Notes under the pieces: model-generated
Databases searched by the model: none
The model's input: the letters and a program-made list of their open reading frames with translations, nothing else
What the model was told of the DNA's origin: nothing
Translations under genes and position numbers: made by a program
Assembly: GCA_003138515.1 (NCBI GenBank)
Contig: PLGG01000058.1
Location: 23,406 to 87,405 of the forward strand
Source: Acidobacteriaceae bacterium
GTDB taxonomy: Bacteria > Acidobacteriota > Terriglobia > Terriglobales > Acidobacteriaceae
Direction of reading: 5' to 3'
Length of the DNA stretch: 64,000 bases
Shown: piece after piece, positions 16,473 through 26,147 of the stretch
Numbering within the stretch: the first letter of the stretch is position 1
How the letters are laid out: the number at the start of each line of letters is the position of its first letter

Positions 16473-19466
16473 GTGGGCTTGCGAGAGCCGAATCTCCGCG
16501 ACAAACGTCATCTGCGGGCCGCCGCGAGCAGAAAGCTGCTCCCGGAAATCATTTGGTGCACCGCCGCTCTGTTGCTCCTAAGCGGGGCGGCGTTCGCTGC
16601 CGCGCTTGAGCCCTCTACACCGCCCGCCAATTTTGGGCGGCAGGCCTGGGCCATGGAGAATGGCCTGCCGCAAAACACTGTCCAGGCGCTGGCACAAACC
16701 AAGGATGGATTCCTCTGGTTAGGCACAGAGGCCGGCTTGGTGCGCTTTGACGGCGTTGAATTCGAAACATACGACCGTAATTCCACTCCTGCGTTGCCGG
16801 GAAGCGACATCCGCTGCCTGCTGGTAGCCCGGGACGGAGCGTTGTGGATTGGGACGAACGCGGGACTGGCGCGGTGGAAGGACGGAGGAGCAAGGACGTT
16901 CACGACGCAGGATGGGCTGCCGAGTAATGGAATTCTGGCGCTCAAAGAAATGGGTGAAGGAAAGGTCTCGGCGTGGACGGAGCAGGGGCCGGCGCAGCAG
17001 GAGGGTGACCGATTCGAGACGGTGAGAAATGTCGATGCGTTTCCGCACACCGCGCTGCCTTCGCCGGGAGAATACCCTGGTGCGATCGCATTTGAGGATG
17101 AATTGCCCAACGGCCTGCTAGTGACTGGCAGTAGAACAGCCATGAACCTTGATCCCCGTTTGGCTGTGGGCAAGGAACTGCCCGGTAGCCGGATTCAAGT
17201 CGTATTCGCCGACCAGGAGGGAACGCTGTGGATCGGCACCAATGCCGGGCTGGTGCGCTGGGTCAAGGGCAACGTGGAGCGCTTTCCGATTACCGATCCT
17301 CTTTCGACGGCGTCGATTCTGGCGGTCACGGAGGACAGCGAGGGCAATCTGTGGGTCGGGACCGAAACCGGCGGGCTGGATATTCTGCGCGATCAGCGGT
17401 TCCACACGATCGACACACGAGACGGGTTGACCTCAGACCGCATCACAACCGTGGTGGAAGACGCAGCCGGCACGCTGTGGGTGGGGACGCAGGACGACGG
17501 GCTGAACGCGCTTCGCCGTGAAGCAGGCTCTGCCGGCATGCATGCCGCGCGCAGCCTTACCGTGAACAACGGCCTCGCGAGCAATGTGATTCTGTCGCTG
17601 GCCGCGGCGCCGAACGGCGATCTTTGGGTGGGCACACCGGACGGGCTGAGCCGCGTTCGCGGAAACAAGGTGGACACCTTTACCTCAGCCGACGGGCTGC
17701 CTGACGATTTTGTGCGCTCATTGCTGATCGACTTGGATGGGACGCTTTGGATCGGCACCAGGCGCGGGTTGACGCACTGGGCGGTGGGCAAGAGCGAGCT
17801 GAGCCGGTCAATTTCCGGCGCAGCAATGGAGACCTATACGCATGCGAGCGGATTGGGCAGCGACCTGGTGGGCGCGATGGCTCGCGACAAGAGCGGCGAC
17901 CTTTGGGTGGCGACGCTGGCCGGGTTATCGCGGCTGCACGGCAAAACAATCTCAAATTTCACGGCTGCGAATGGGCTTTCGAGCAATGTCATAACGGCAC
18001 TGCTGCCACGCGCGGACGGGACACTGCTGATTGGCACGCAGGGCCACGGCTGGGACGAGTGGGATGGAAGCAAATTCTCCAAGGCGATGAGCAACGGTCT
18101 TGAGGAGACGACAATTCACGCCATTTTGGACGATCGCGATGGACACCTTTGGTTTGCAACGGGCGACGGCATTGCGCGCTGCGATTGCAATGGGATGGCC
18201 GGCGCAGGCCCCGCGGGGAGTTGTTCGCACTGGATAGAGTTTGGGACAGCCGACGGTCTGCACAGCCGGGAGACGGCGAACAACAGCCATCCTTCGGCGT
18301 GGCGCTCGCGTGACGGACGATTGTGGTTTGCCACGGCAAAAGGGCTGGTGGAAGTGGACCCGGCGCACTTTCCCGTAAACGAAGTGCCGCCTCCAGTGTC
18401 TTTGGAGCGCTTTCAGGTGGACGATGTGGCGCAGCCACTCCGTGGAACGGACTCTCGGTTGAGAGTTGCGGCGGGTCGCGTTCATTTTGAGTTCGACTAC
18501 GCCGGGTTGAGTTTTGTGGCGCCGCAAAAGGTGCGCTACCGCTATATGCTCGAAGGTTTTGACCGAGGCTGGACCGATGCCGGAACGCGCCGGACCGCTT
18601 ATTACACGAATATTCCGCCGGGCCGGTACACGTTCCGCGTGCAGGCGGCAAACAATGACGGCCTTTGGAACACGACCGGCGCGGCGCTGAGCTTCGAACT
18701 CCGGCCGCATTTCTATCAGACCCTGTGGTTTTATGCGCTGTTGTTGTTGGCGCTGGCGGGCACGGTCTTGCTCGTGCTCAAGCGGAGATTGTACGTGGCA
18801 GAGCGCGAGTTCAAGGCGGTGCTGGGCGAGCGCAGCCGGATTGCGCGCGAAATTCACGATACGCTGGCCCAGGGATACGTGGGCGTTTCAGTCCAACTGG
18901 AGGTTCTGGCGGAGCTGTTGCGCCAGCAAAAAACGGACGATGCGGGCAAACAACTGGACCAGACACGCGACTATGTGCGCCACGGGCTGGCCGACGCGCG
19001 ACAATCCATCTGGGCCCTGCGCACTCAGGATACGGGCGAGACGACGATGCCGGTGAAGTTGCGGCGCATGGCGGAAGGGGCCGGAGGTGATGGACTAACA
19101 GCGCGGTTCAGCGTCTTTGGAGCCTATCGCCCGCTGCCGGTGGAGACGGAGCGTGAGGTTGCACGCATCGCTCAGGAAGCAATCCAGAATGTGAAGAAGC
19201 ATGCCGGGGCCAGTGAACTTTCGGTTCAATTGGAGTACGGACCTGAAGCGGTTACGCTCGAGGTCACGGACGATGGACGTGGAGGCGCATTGGAGCGTGC
19301 GGCGGCGGCTTCTCCGGGTCACTTTGGCTTGACCGGTATGAGAGAACGCGCGGTTGAAATCGGCGCAACACTCAAAGTGAGTAGCACGCTGGGTGAGGGG
19401 ACTACGATACGGTTGAGTGTACCGGCGCGAAATGAAGCGCGCGAACAGGCGGGGGTACAAAAGTGA
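16473..19466 (+). CDS. Propeller-type sensor histidine kinase (NarL class)
   Basis: A 997-residue hybrid of a periplasmic propeller and a cytoplasmic kinase. Order: N-terminal signal/anchor (about 25-45); two-component regulator propeller repeats (about 50-640), recognisable by recurring DGFLWLGTEAGL, GALWIGTNAGL and GTLWVGTQDDGL phrases; a Y_Y_Y domain (about 660-735) with YRYMLEGFD and PPGRYTFRVQAAN; a membrane helix (about 750-772); a HisKA_3 dimerisation domain with AREIHDTLAQG (phospho-His about 795); and an HATPase with QEAIQNVKKHA and DDGRGG. It starts at GTG 16473 and overlaps the regulator by GTGA. Propeller kinases of this kind often sense polymer breakdown products, but the ligand here is unknown. 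Confidence 0.92.
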   Translation: MGLREPNLRDKRHLRAAASRKLLPEIIWCTAALLLLSGAAFAAALEPSTPPANFGRQAWAMENGLPQNTVQALAQTKDGFLWLGTEAGLVRFDGVEFETYDRNSTPALPGSDIRCLLVARDGALWIGTNAGLARWKDGGARTFTTQDGLPSNGILALKEMGEGKVSAWTEQGPAQQEGDRFETVRNVDAFPHTALPSPGEYPGAIAFEDELPNGLLVTGSRTAMNLDPRLAVGKELPGSRIQVVFADQEGTLWIGTNAGLVRWVKGNVERFPITDPLSTASILAVTEDSEGNLWVGTETGGLDILRDQRFHTIDTRDGLTSDRITTVVEDAAGTLWVGTQDDGLNALRREAGSAGMHAARSLTVNNGLASNVILSLAAAPNGDLWVGTPDGLSRVRGNKVDTFTSADGLPDDFVRSLLIDLDGTLWIGTRRGLTHWAVGKSELSRSISGAAMETYTHASGLGSDLVGAMARDKSGDLWVATLAGLSRLHGKTISNFTAANGLSSNVITALLPRADGTLLIGTQGHGWDEWDGSKFSKAMSNGLEETTIHAILDDRDGHLWFATGDGIARCDCNGMAGAGPAGSCSHWIEFGTADGLHSRETANNSHPSAWRSRDGRLWFATAKGLVEVDPAHFPVNEVPPPVSLERFQVDDVAQPLRGTDSRLRVAAGRVHFEFDYAGLSFVAPQKVRYRYMLEGFDRGWTDAGTRRTAYYTNIPPGRYTFRVQAANNDGLWNTTGAALSFELRPHFYQTLWFYALLLLALAGTVLLVLKRRLYVAEREFKAVLGERSRIAREIHDTLAQGYVGVSVQLEVLAELLRQQKTDDAGKQLDQTRDYVRHGLADARQSIWALRTQDTGETTMPVKLRRMAEGAGGDGLTARFSVFGAYRPLPVETEREVARIAQEAIQNVKKHAGASELSVQLEYGPEAVTLEVTDDGRGGALERAAAASPGHFGLTGMRERAVEIGATLKVSSTLGEGTTIRLSVPARNEAREQAGVQK

Positions 19467-20113
19467 CTGCGGAACCGATCCGAGTGCTGGTTGTCGAAGA
19501 TCACAACGTGGTGCGCCAGGGGCTGGTGGCGCTGCTGAATGTGGCAGGGGGCCTGGAGGTGGTGGGCGAGGCCGCGGATGGCGTGGAAGCCATCGCACAG
19601 TATCGCAAGCTGCAGCCGGATATCACGCTGATCGACCTGCGGATGCCAAGGATGAGCGGCGTCGACGTCATCGAGCGAATCCGAATGGAGACGCCCCAGG
19701 CGCGGTTCATCGTACTGACGACCTACGACGGCGATGAAGACATTTACCGCGCCCTGAAGGCCGGCGCACGGGCGTACCTGCTGAAGGGGATGACCAGCGA
19801 GGAACTGATCAGCACGATTCGAACGGTGCATGAAGGGAAGTCGCATATACCGCCGGCGATCGCCGAGAGGCTCGCCGAACGCATGGGCGCACAGGATCTG
19901 ACTCCGCGCGAGTTCGATGTGCTGGAGCAGATTGTCTACGGCAAGAGCAATCGGGAGATTGCGGCCGAGTTGGAGGTTTCAGAGGCGACGGTAAAAACGC
20001 ACATCAACAGTCTGCTGGGCAAGCTGGGCGTGACTGACCGTACGCAGGCGGCAACGGCCGCGATCCAGAGGGGAATTGTTCCGCTGGAATCACTTAAAAG
20101 GCCGAAATCATGA
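19463..20113 (+). CDS. NarL/FixJ-family response regulator
   Basis: A 216-residue two-domain regulator. The receiver (residues 6-120) has the acidic pair ED (12-13), the phosphoacceptor Asp58 in LIDLRMPRMSG, and the conserved Lys in YLLKG. The LuxR-type helix-turn-helix (about 150-210) contains LTPREFDVLEQI, KSNREIAAELEVSEATVKTH and LLGKLGVTDRTQAA. The GTG start overlaps the kinase stop and its own stop overlaps the next ATG (ATGA), so the pair and the following small secreted protein are one coupled unit. It is very probably the cognate partner of the kinase; the target promoters are not identifiable. Confidence 0.95.
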   Translation: MTAEPIRVLVVEDHNVVRQGLVALLNVAGGLEVVGEAADGVEAIAQYRKLQPDITLIDLRMPRMSGVDVIERIRMETPQARFIVLTTYDGDEDIYRALKAGARAYLLKGMTSEELISTIRTVHEGKSHIPPAIAERLAERMGAQDLTPREFDVLEQIVYGKSNREIAAELEVSEATVKTHINSLLGKLGVTDRTQAATAAIQRGIVPLESLKRPKS

Positions 20114-20643
20114 CGACAAAAACTTTAGCGGTCGCGGTTTTTTGCGGTGTTTTTCTGTCCTTGCTGGCGCTTGCAGCCGCGGCGGAGAAACCAGCCTGGC
20201 GGCAGGCAACGCCGTCTGAGCTGGCGGCGGTTCTGCCGTCGCGGGCGCCGGTCGAAAGCGAGCACATTGAGACGGAGATGCGCACCGCATCGGGGATCGT
20301 GGATGAGCGCGGGCGATTCATCGCGGGCGTCGTGCTGATTACAGCCGGCTATTCGGCGGAAGGGAAGTACTCGCACTACCTGATCGTGCAAGCGCCGGTA
20401 GAAATAGGCGGCGTTAAGCTGAGGCCCGGCGAGTACGCCTTTGGATGGAGCCGCGAGGACGGCGGAGATACGCTGACCGTTCATTTCAACCAGGCGGCAA
20501 CGGGAGCGCTGGTGGGGACCGCGAATGCGCATAGGATTCCCGGCGCAAGCAGGGTAGAGAGCCTGCACATCTGGCCGCCGGGCGACAAGTCGCTGATCCA
20601 GATTGGGCGGTTCGAGATTCCTTATAAAGTGGGTGACCGATAG
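20110..20643 (+). CDS. Small secreted protein, paralogue B, downstream of response regulator
   Basis: A 177-residue protein with a signal peptide (MTTKTLAVAVFCGVFLSLLA, cleavage near AAAEK). It shares with the 15940 gene a central block: a tyrosine-rich GYS...KY..YLI strand, then a hydrophobic V-x-I-x-G-x-x-L segment and G-x-Y-x-F-G. Its ATG lies in the regulator stop codon (ATGA), so it is translated with the two-component genes. Function unknown. The pairing of two related secreted proteins on either side of a sensor system suggests they take part in the signal or are its output. Confidence 0.7.
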   Translation: MTTKTLAVAVFCGVFLSLLALAAAAEKPAWRQATPSELAAVLPSRAPVESEHIETEMRTASGIVDERGRFIAGVVLITAGYSAEGKYSHYLIVQAPVEIGGVKLRPGEYAFGWSREDGGDTLTVHFNQAATGALVGTANAHRIPGASRVESLHIWPPGDKSLIQIGRFEIPYKVGDR

Positions 20644-20672
20644 ACGAGGTTTGAGGGGCTCCCCACGGGAGT

Positions 20673-20701
20673 TTTGCGAACGGAGCTTGAGCTTTCGCAA
20701 A
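20673..20701 (+). terminator. Possible hairpin terminator after two-component unit
   Basis: TTTGCGAA (20673-20680) and TTCGCAAA (20694-20701) form a perfect 8-bp inverted repeat 30 bp after the stop of the 20110 gene, with a further AGCT/AGCT match inside the loop. The 3' side lacks a clean U-run, so termination is likely but not certain. Confidence 0.4.
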
Positions 20702-20784
20702 TGGTTTCTGAAATGAGCGTTTGACGGGCCCGGCTCGGAGACGCCTTCCAACTTTTGGTCGATACTTCCCTCGATCCCGCCCCG

Positions 20785-20790
20785 TATACT
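20785..20790 (+). promoter_or_regulatory. -10-like TATACT abutting the start codon
   Basis: TATACT ends 7 bp before the ATG at 20798. If it is the -10 element, transcription would begin at or next to the start codon, giving a leaderless mRNA; no Shine-Dalgarno sequence is seen in the gap. Confidence 0.35.
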
Positions 20791-20797
20791 TGCAGCC

Positions 20798-22657
20798 ATG
20801 TTCGAGACCCTGCGCATAGCCACACTCTGCGGATTGCTGGCGGGAGGGATTCCCGCGTTGGTTTCCGCTCAAGTCACAAATCCTGCCACTCTTCCCTCAG
20901 GCCAGCAGCCCCCTGCAACATCGGCGCCCGCCTCAACGCCTGCGCCGGGCGGCATGAGCGGCGGTCCTTCGCAACCGGCCCTGTTCGATGAGCAACACCG
21001 GCCGATCACTGCGGGCGGCTTTGTGGCGAGTGGGCCGGTAATCTTCGAAGATATTTCGGAGAAAGCCGGACTGACTCATTGGACCCACAAGATGGGCACC
21101 AGGGAGAAGAAATACATTATCGAGACCAAAGGCGGGGGCATTGGCCTTATCGACTACGACAACGACGGCTGGCTCGACATTTACGTAGTGAACGGCTCGA
21201 CCTTCGACGCGCTGGACGGGAAAGAGACGCCGCCCCATGCGGCGCTGTTCCATAACAATCACGACGGAACCTTTACGGATGTGGCAGCGAAGGCCGGCGT
21301 GACGAACGACCGTTGGGGCATTGGCGTGGCCATTGCAGATTATGACAACGACGGCTGGCCGGATATCTATGTGACCAACTGGGGCCAGAACCGGCTGTAT
21401 CACAATAACCACGACGGAACGTTTACCGATGTTGCGGAAAGAGCCGGCGTGCAGTTGGGGAATTGGTCAACTGGCGCCACGTGGGGCGATTATGATGGCG
21501 ACGGGCGCCTGGATTTGTTTGTTCCGGGCTACGTTCATTTCGACCGCGACCATTTGCCCTCGGGCGGCGACAATGGCGTCCCCGATACTTTCTGCACCTT
21601 CCGCGGAGTGGGTGTGATTTGCGGGCCGAGAGGCCTCAAAGGCGAGCCAGACCATTTGTTCCACAACAAAGGCGATGGAACGTTTACCGATGTGAGCGAA
21701 AAGGCCGGTGTGGCCGACAAGCCCGGCTACTACGGGCTCGCCTCACTCTTCGTTGACATGAATAATGACGGCAAGGTGGATCTGCTGGTGGCCAACGACT
21801 CCACCCCAAACTATCTCTATATCAACAAAGGGGACGGGACGTTTGAGGACGACAGCTACTCGTCGGGCTACGCGCTGGACGAGGCCGGGCGAGAGACTGC
21901 GTCGATGGGCATCGCAGCTGGGGATTTTGAAAATAACGGCAACGAGGATATCTTCAACACGACTTTCTCCGATGACTACAAAGTGCTTTACCGCAACGAT
22001 GGCGACGCGAACATGACGGATGTCAGCTACCAGATGGGGATCGCGGAGATTTCGGTGCCGTTTCTCGGATGGGGCGATGCGTTCCTCGACTACGACAACG
22101 ACGGGTGGAAAGACTTGATGATGGCCGATGGGCACGTTTATCCGCAGGTGGATCTGCACCCTTGGGGGACGAGTTGGGCAGAGCGGCCGATGCTCTTCCA
22201 CAATATCGGCGGCAAGAAGTTTGAAGCTGTGCCGGCCGTTGAGGGTTCCGGACTTGCAGACGTAATTACAGGGCGAGGGATGGCGGAGGGCGATCTCTTT
22301 AACGACGGGAAGCTGGATGTCGTGATCAACGTGATGGACGGCCACCCGGTGCTTCTGCGCAATGTGAACCCGGACCATAATCACTGGTTGGAGCTGAAGC
22401 TTGTGGGCGGCCCCAAAAGCCCGCGCGACGCGGTTGGCGCCACGGTATATGTGACGGCCAACGGAATGAAGCAGCGCGGGGACGTGCTGAGTGGCGGCAG
22501 CTACGCGTCAACGAACGATCCAAGACCGCATTTTGGGCTCGGGCAGGCGACAAAGGTCGACGACATCGAAGTGCATTGGCCGAGCGGCAAGGTCGAGCAC
22601 TTCACCGTGCCCGGCGTGGATCGGATTGTGACGATCACCGAAGGATCGGGGAAATAG
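20798..22657 (+). CDS. CRTAC1-type FG-GAP/ASPIC-UnbV secreted protein
   Basis: A 619-residue exported beta-propeller protein. After a signal peptide (to about VSAQ) and a Pro/Ala-rich linker, FG-GAP/VCBS repeats occupy residues about 80-480, each with a calcium-binding loop of the type DYDNDGWLDIYV, alternating with HNNHDGTFTDV phrases. An ASPIC/UnbV domain closes the protein (DAVGATVYVTANG ... HFGLGQ ... VDDIEVHWPSG). Such proteins are abundant in Acidobacteriota and Planctomycetota, with no firmly known function. It is convergent with the TonB receptor. A strong terminator follows. Confidence 0.88.
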   Translation: MFETLRIATLCGLLAGGIPALVSAQVTNPATLPSGQQPPATSAPASTPAPGGMSGGPSQPALFDEQHRPITAGGFVASGPVIFEDISEKAGLTHWTHKMGTREKKYIIETKGGGIGLIDYDNDGWLDIYVVNGSTFDALDGKETPPHAALFHNNHDGTFTDVAAKAGVTNDRWGIGVAIADYDNDGWPDIYVTNWGQNRLYHNNHDGTFTDVAERAGVQLGNWSTGATWGDYDGDGRLDLFVPGYVHFDRDHLPSGGDNGVPDTFCTFRGVGVICGPRGLKGEPDHLFHNKGDGTFTDVSEKAGVADKPGYYGLASLFVDMNNDGKVDLLVANDSTPNYLYINKGDGTFEDDSYSSGYALDEAGRETASMGIAAGDFENNGNEDIFNTTFSDDYKVLYRNDGDANMTDVSYQMGIAEISVPFLGWGDAFLDYDNDGWKDLMMADGHVYPQVDLHPWGTSWAERPMLFHNIGGKKFEAVPAVEGSGLADVITGRGMAEGDLFNDGKLDVVINVMDGHPVLLRNVNPDHNHWLELKLVGGPKSPRDAVGATVYVTANGMKQRGDVLSGGSYASTNDPRPHFGLGQATKVDDIEVHWPSGKVEHFTVPGVDRIVTITEGSGK

Positions 22658-22660
22658 TGC

Positions 22661-22706
22661 GAGAGGTTTCCGGTCAAGATGTTTCTGGCAGGGAAACCTC
22701 TCTTTT
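22661..22706 (+). terminator. Rho-independent terminator
   Basis: GAGAGGTTTCC (22661-22671) and GGAAACCTCTC (22692-22702) form a perfect 11-bp stem followed by TTTT (22703-22706), 4 bp after the ASPIC/UnbV stop. It lies between convergent genes and may serve both. Confidence 0.8.
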
Positions 22707-22760
22707 CGAATCCGCAGAAGGAAACAAAAACAACTTCAAGCCGTGCAGTGACGCTCGATC

Positions 22761-25700
22761 CTAGAACGACAGACGAGCGCTTAACTGGATCTCCCGTCCA
22801 GGCGTGGCAACCTCAGTGATGCTGCCAAAGCTGGACGTGTTCACGAAGCGATTTGGGGTTCCAAGGTTGGTGTGGTTGAGGGCGTTGAAGAATTCGGCGC
22901 GAGCCTCAAACCTGGCCTTCTCCGCGAGACTGAAACTGCGGTCCAACGCCAGGTCCATGGTCTGCAATCCGGGGCCATACACCGTGTTGCGGCCAACGTT
23001 GCCGAAGGTATAGGCGGGCGGCGCGGCGAATGCACTGGGGTTGAACCAGGTAGTCGCATTCCGCGTGCCCGACGGGAAAATCTTCTGGCCGGTGAGGTTG
23101 GCGCGGATGGGGTTCTCGCCCACGACGGTTCCGGCATTGGCTGTATCGCCAAAAACGGAAATGGTCATGGGGAAGCCGGTCTGTACCTGATAGACGATGG
23201 AGCCGCGCCAGTCTCGGGTCAGATCCTGAACCAGGTGGTTGGCGCCAACCGTGGGTGAATTGTAAACCGCGCTGACGGCGACGCGATGGCGGATGTCGCA
23301 GCCGGGACCTTTCTCTGCGTTCAGGTCGTAGTTATTCTGCGGAGTTGCGGCCTCGAACATGGGCGAGCGAAAGTCGGGGGCGTTTTCGAGGGCTTTGGCG
23401 AAGGTGTAGTTGGCCAGGAAGCTGAGGCGATTGGTGGCGCGGCGCCGCACGTTGACGTAGCCCGCGTCATACCAGCTCTGGGATGTGTTCTCAAGCAGGT
23501 TGATGGTGGTGGCTGGGAATGTCGAACTGGTCATTGTGCTGGCTACGGCGGCAGGAAAAACCGTGTTGCTGACAAAGCTGATTTTCGGAAACGGACGGCG
23601 GGGCTGGATCAGGCCGGCTCCGGGCTGCGCGTTGTTGATGAGATGAGAACGCTGCAAATGGAAGCCGCCCGCGCCCAGGTAACCGATCTCGACCGTGGTT
23701 TCGGCTCCCAACTGCTTTTCGATCGAAGCGCTCCATTGCTGGACGTATTGCGCCGGCGCGTGCAACTGAAGCGCGGTGAAGCTGACCGCCGTGGTGCCGA
23801 GCACGGGAGTGGGAAGATTCAGAGTGGTGATCGAGGGAATGTAGGGATCGCTCTGCGCGGTCTCAGGGAAGACATAGGGCACGTTGTGGCGCTGGTTGCA
23901 CCAGGTGTTCATATCGACCGGCGTATAGAAAATCCCGTAGGCGATGTGCGCGACAACGCCCAATCGCGGAAAGCTCTGCGCCAGTCCGAGCCGCGGAGCA
24001 AACTTGGCGAGATTTGGATACATCAGTCCGCGGGGATAGCCGTTTTGCCCGCCGATAAAGACCTGGGGCTTACCGCTGGAGAGGTCGAGGTTACTGTTTG
24101 TATAGTCGAGATCGACCAGTGGGCTCATGAACTCGTAGCGGAGGCCGTAAGTCAACGTGGTCTTATTGGTCAGTCGCCAGGCGTCTTGCGCAAAGCCGTC
24201 GGCATACCACTGGCGTAGCTGCATCTGGGGCACGCCTGCCTGGCCCTGCCGCGCCGCCGGCAGCCCAAGGAGGAAGCTGGCAAGAGACGATCCGGTGGCG
24301 TGGTCGTTGAGCGCGTATTGGGTGGTGTAGCCGTTTGTGTACTGGTAGTAGCCGCGGTTCTGGAAGAAGCCCCACATGGGCCAGATGAATCTCTGATACA
24401 CGGCGCCGAATTTAGCGCTATGCCGGCCAATCTGCCAGTTCAGCGCGTCCCGGCCTTCGATCACGGTGTCCCAGGCGTGCATCGGCGTGGCCAGGTAGTT
24501 GTCGCCAAACGGCGAATATCCCTGCACCGTGAAGTAGGGGGCGCCCCAGGCATTGGGACCGCCGAAGCCGGTTCCGGTGATGCCCAGTTGGTCTACGATG
24601 TCGTTCTTGCCGGCGCTTTCGGTGGAGTGCATCATCACCAGGCGCGAGATGGCCGCAGTCGCCAGGTTGACCATGTGCGGCGAGAGAACACGGGTCCAGG
24701 CCAGGACGCCCTGCTGCGAGAGATTGTCGTGATACAAACCGAAACCGGGGAGCCCCTCCGGCATAAAGCCGTATTCGCTTCCCGCGGAATAGCGAATGAA
24801 GGCGGTGTCGCCGTTGGCGAAGCTGTGATCGACGCGCGCAGTCCCCTGGTCGTCGGTCATGTGTTCCTTGCGCGTGTCCAGATAATTGTTCGCGTCGTTG
24901 CCCGCGCCGATGACGGTGGGCTGGCCCATCATGGTCATACTGCCCATGTCCATGGTGTTGGGCTGCGGCGTGTACTTATTCAGCATGATCGATGCAGCCT
25001 GCGTTAGCCGGTTCGGCGGAATCACGTTCAGCACTCCGTTGTAAGAAAACTGCTGGCGGATGTACTGCGGATTCGATGTGCTAGCCGGCAAGCTCGGATT
25101 GTAGCTGGGGTTCGCAGTTGTGGTATTCGGGTCGTAGATGTTCACGCCGCTCTGGCTGAAATCGCCGGAGTCTTCGGCCGTGGTCGGCACGGTGTCGACC
25201 ATGTCGTCAATCTCGACGTGCCGCAGGGCTTCATAGTTCATGAAAAAGAAGGTCTTGCCGGCAAGCTTGACGGGGCCGCCGAGCGATGCGCCAAAGTTAT
25301 TCTGCACCAGGAAATTCGAAGTGCCCATTTGGTTGAAGGAGTGGGCGTCCATGTCGCCGTTGCGCAGAAACTCGTAAGCCGTGCCGTGGAAATGGCTGGA
25401 CCCGGAACGCGTGACGATGTTGATTTGGCCGCCTCCGGCGCCGCCCATATCGGCCGAATAGCTTCCGGTCTCGACCTGGAATTCCTGCACCGCGTCGGGC
25501 GAGGGGCTCAGATTCTGAGTGCTGAATGTCGGGTCGGTGTTGGTGGCCCCGTCCAGCAGGAAATAATTCGCGTTGGGCCGGCTTCCGCCGATGCTAACCG
25601 CCGACCTCTCACCTGGTCTCCAATAGAGCGAACTCATGTCGCCGGTTGAGGCACCGTGGCTGATGTGAGCTCCGGGCACGGTGAGTACCAGGTCGATTAA

Positions 25701-26147
25701 CATACGGCCATTTAAAGGGAGGGAATCGACAGAGCGCTGATCCACTACCTCGCCAACGCTCGCATCCTGCGTTTTGAGCAATTCACCGGAGGCATGAACC
25801 GTGACGCTCTGGTTTTCGGAGCCGAGGCTCAATTGCCAGTCGAGTGTGGCCTGCTGGCCCACTTCGAGGTTGATCGACTGCGTGGCCTCCTTGAATCCGG
25901 CGTGGTCCACGGTGAGCGTGTATGCGCCCGGCTCCAGACCGGCGATCTCGTAAAGGCCTACGTCGTTGGAAACAACATCGCGCGTAGCGCCGGTTCCTCG
26001 AGTCAAAATGTGGATATGCGCCCCAGCAATCGCGCGGTGCTGCGGATCAAGAATCGATCCGTTCACGACGGCGTAATTGCTCTGGGCTTGAACGGCAAAT
26101 GCGGCCGTGAACAGGCAGGCGAGAACGAGGAAAATCTTTCTGGTCAT
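22761..26147 (-). CDS. Oar-like TonB-dependent receptor
   Basis: A 1128-residue outer-membrane protein. Order: signal peptide (about 1-21), carboxypeptidase-regulatory-like Ig domain (about 27-110, VNGSILDPQHRAIAGAHIHI ... AGLEPGAYTLTVDHAGF), plug domain (about 120-250, with NYFLLDGATNTDP and VQEFQVETGSYSADMGG), then a long beta-barrel ending in Phe (ARLSF), as expected for BAM recognition. It lacks a nearby SusD partner, consistent with the Oar/Cna-B type common in Acidobacteriota. The cargo is unknown; oligosaccharide or protein uptake or adhesion are the usual proposals. It is divergent from the cytochrome operon across a region with a 25-bp tandem repeat. Confidence 0.92.
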   Translation of the reverse strand: MTRKIFLVLACLFTAAFAVQAQSNYAVVNGSILDPQHRAIAGAHIHILTRGTGATRDVVSNDVGLYEIAGLEPGAYTLTVDHAGFKEATQSINLEVGQQATLDWQLSLGSENQSVTVHASGELLKTQDASVGEVVDQRSVDSLPLNGRMLIDLVLTVPGAHISHGASTGDMSSLYWRPGERSAVSIGGSRPNANYFLLDGATNTDPTFSTQNLSPSPDAVQEFQVETGSYSADMGGAGGGQINIVTRSGSSHFHGTAYEFLRNGDMDAHSFNQMGTSNFLVQNNFGASLGGPVKLAGKTFFFMNYEALRHVEIDDMVDTVPTTAEDSGDFSQSGVNIYDPNTTTANPSYNPSLPASTSNPQYIRQQFSYNGVLNVIPPNRLTQAASIMLNKYTPQPNTMDMGSMTMMGQPTVIGAGNDANNYLDTRKEHMTDDQGTARVDHSFANGDTAFIRYSAGSEYGFMPEGLPGFGLYHDNLSQQGVLAWTRVLSPHMVNLATAAISRLVMMHSTESAGKNDIVDQLGITGTGFGGPNAWGAPYFTVQGYSPFGDNYLATPMHAWDTVIEGRDALNWQIGRHSAKFGAVYQRFIWPMWGFFQNRGYYQYTNGYTTQYALNDHATGSSLASFLLGLPAARQGQAGVPQMQLRQWYADGFAQDAWRLTNKTTLTYGLRYEFMSPLVDLDYTNSNLDLSSGKPQVFIGGQNGYPRGLMYPNLAKFAPRLGLAQSFPRLGVVAHIAYGIFYTPVDMNTWCNQRHNVPYVFPETAQSDPYIPSITTLNLPTPVLGTTAVSFTALQLHAPAQYVQQWSASIEKQLGAETTVEIGYLGAGGFHLQRSHLINNAQPGAGLIQPRRPFPKISFVSNTVFPAAVASTMTSSTFPATTINLLENTSQSWYDAGYVNVRRRATNRLSFLANYTFAKALENAPDFRSPMFEAATPQNNYDLNAEKGPGCDIRHRVAVSAVYNSPTVGANHLVQDLTRDWRGSIVYQVQTGFPMTISVFGDTANAGTVVGENPIRANLTGQKIFPSGTRNATTWFNPSAFAAPPAYTFGNVGRNTVYGPGLQTMDLALDRSFSLAEKARFEARAEFFNALNHTNLGTPNRFVNTSSFGSITEVATPGREIQLSARLSF

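Noticed and set aside
23286-24218. 310-codon plus-strand ORF
   Set aside because: Antisense to the TonB receptor, which has a complete domain order.
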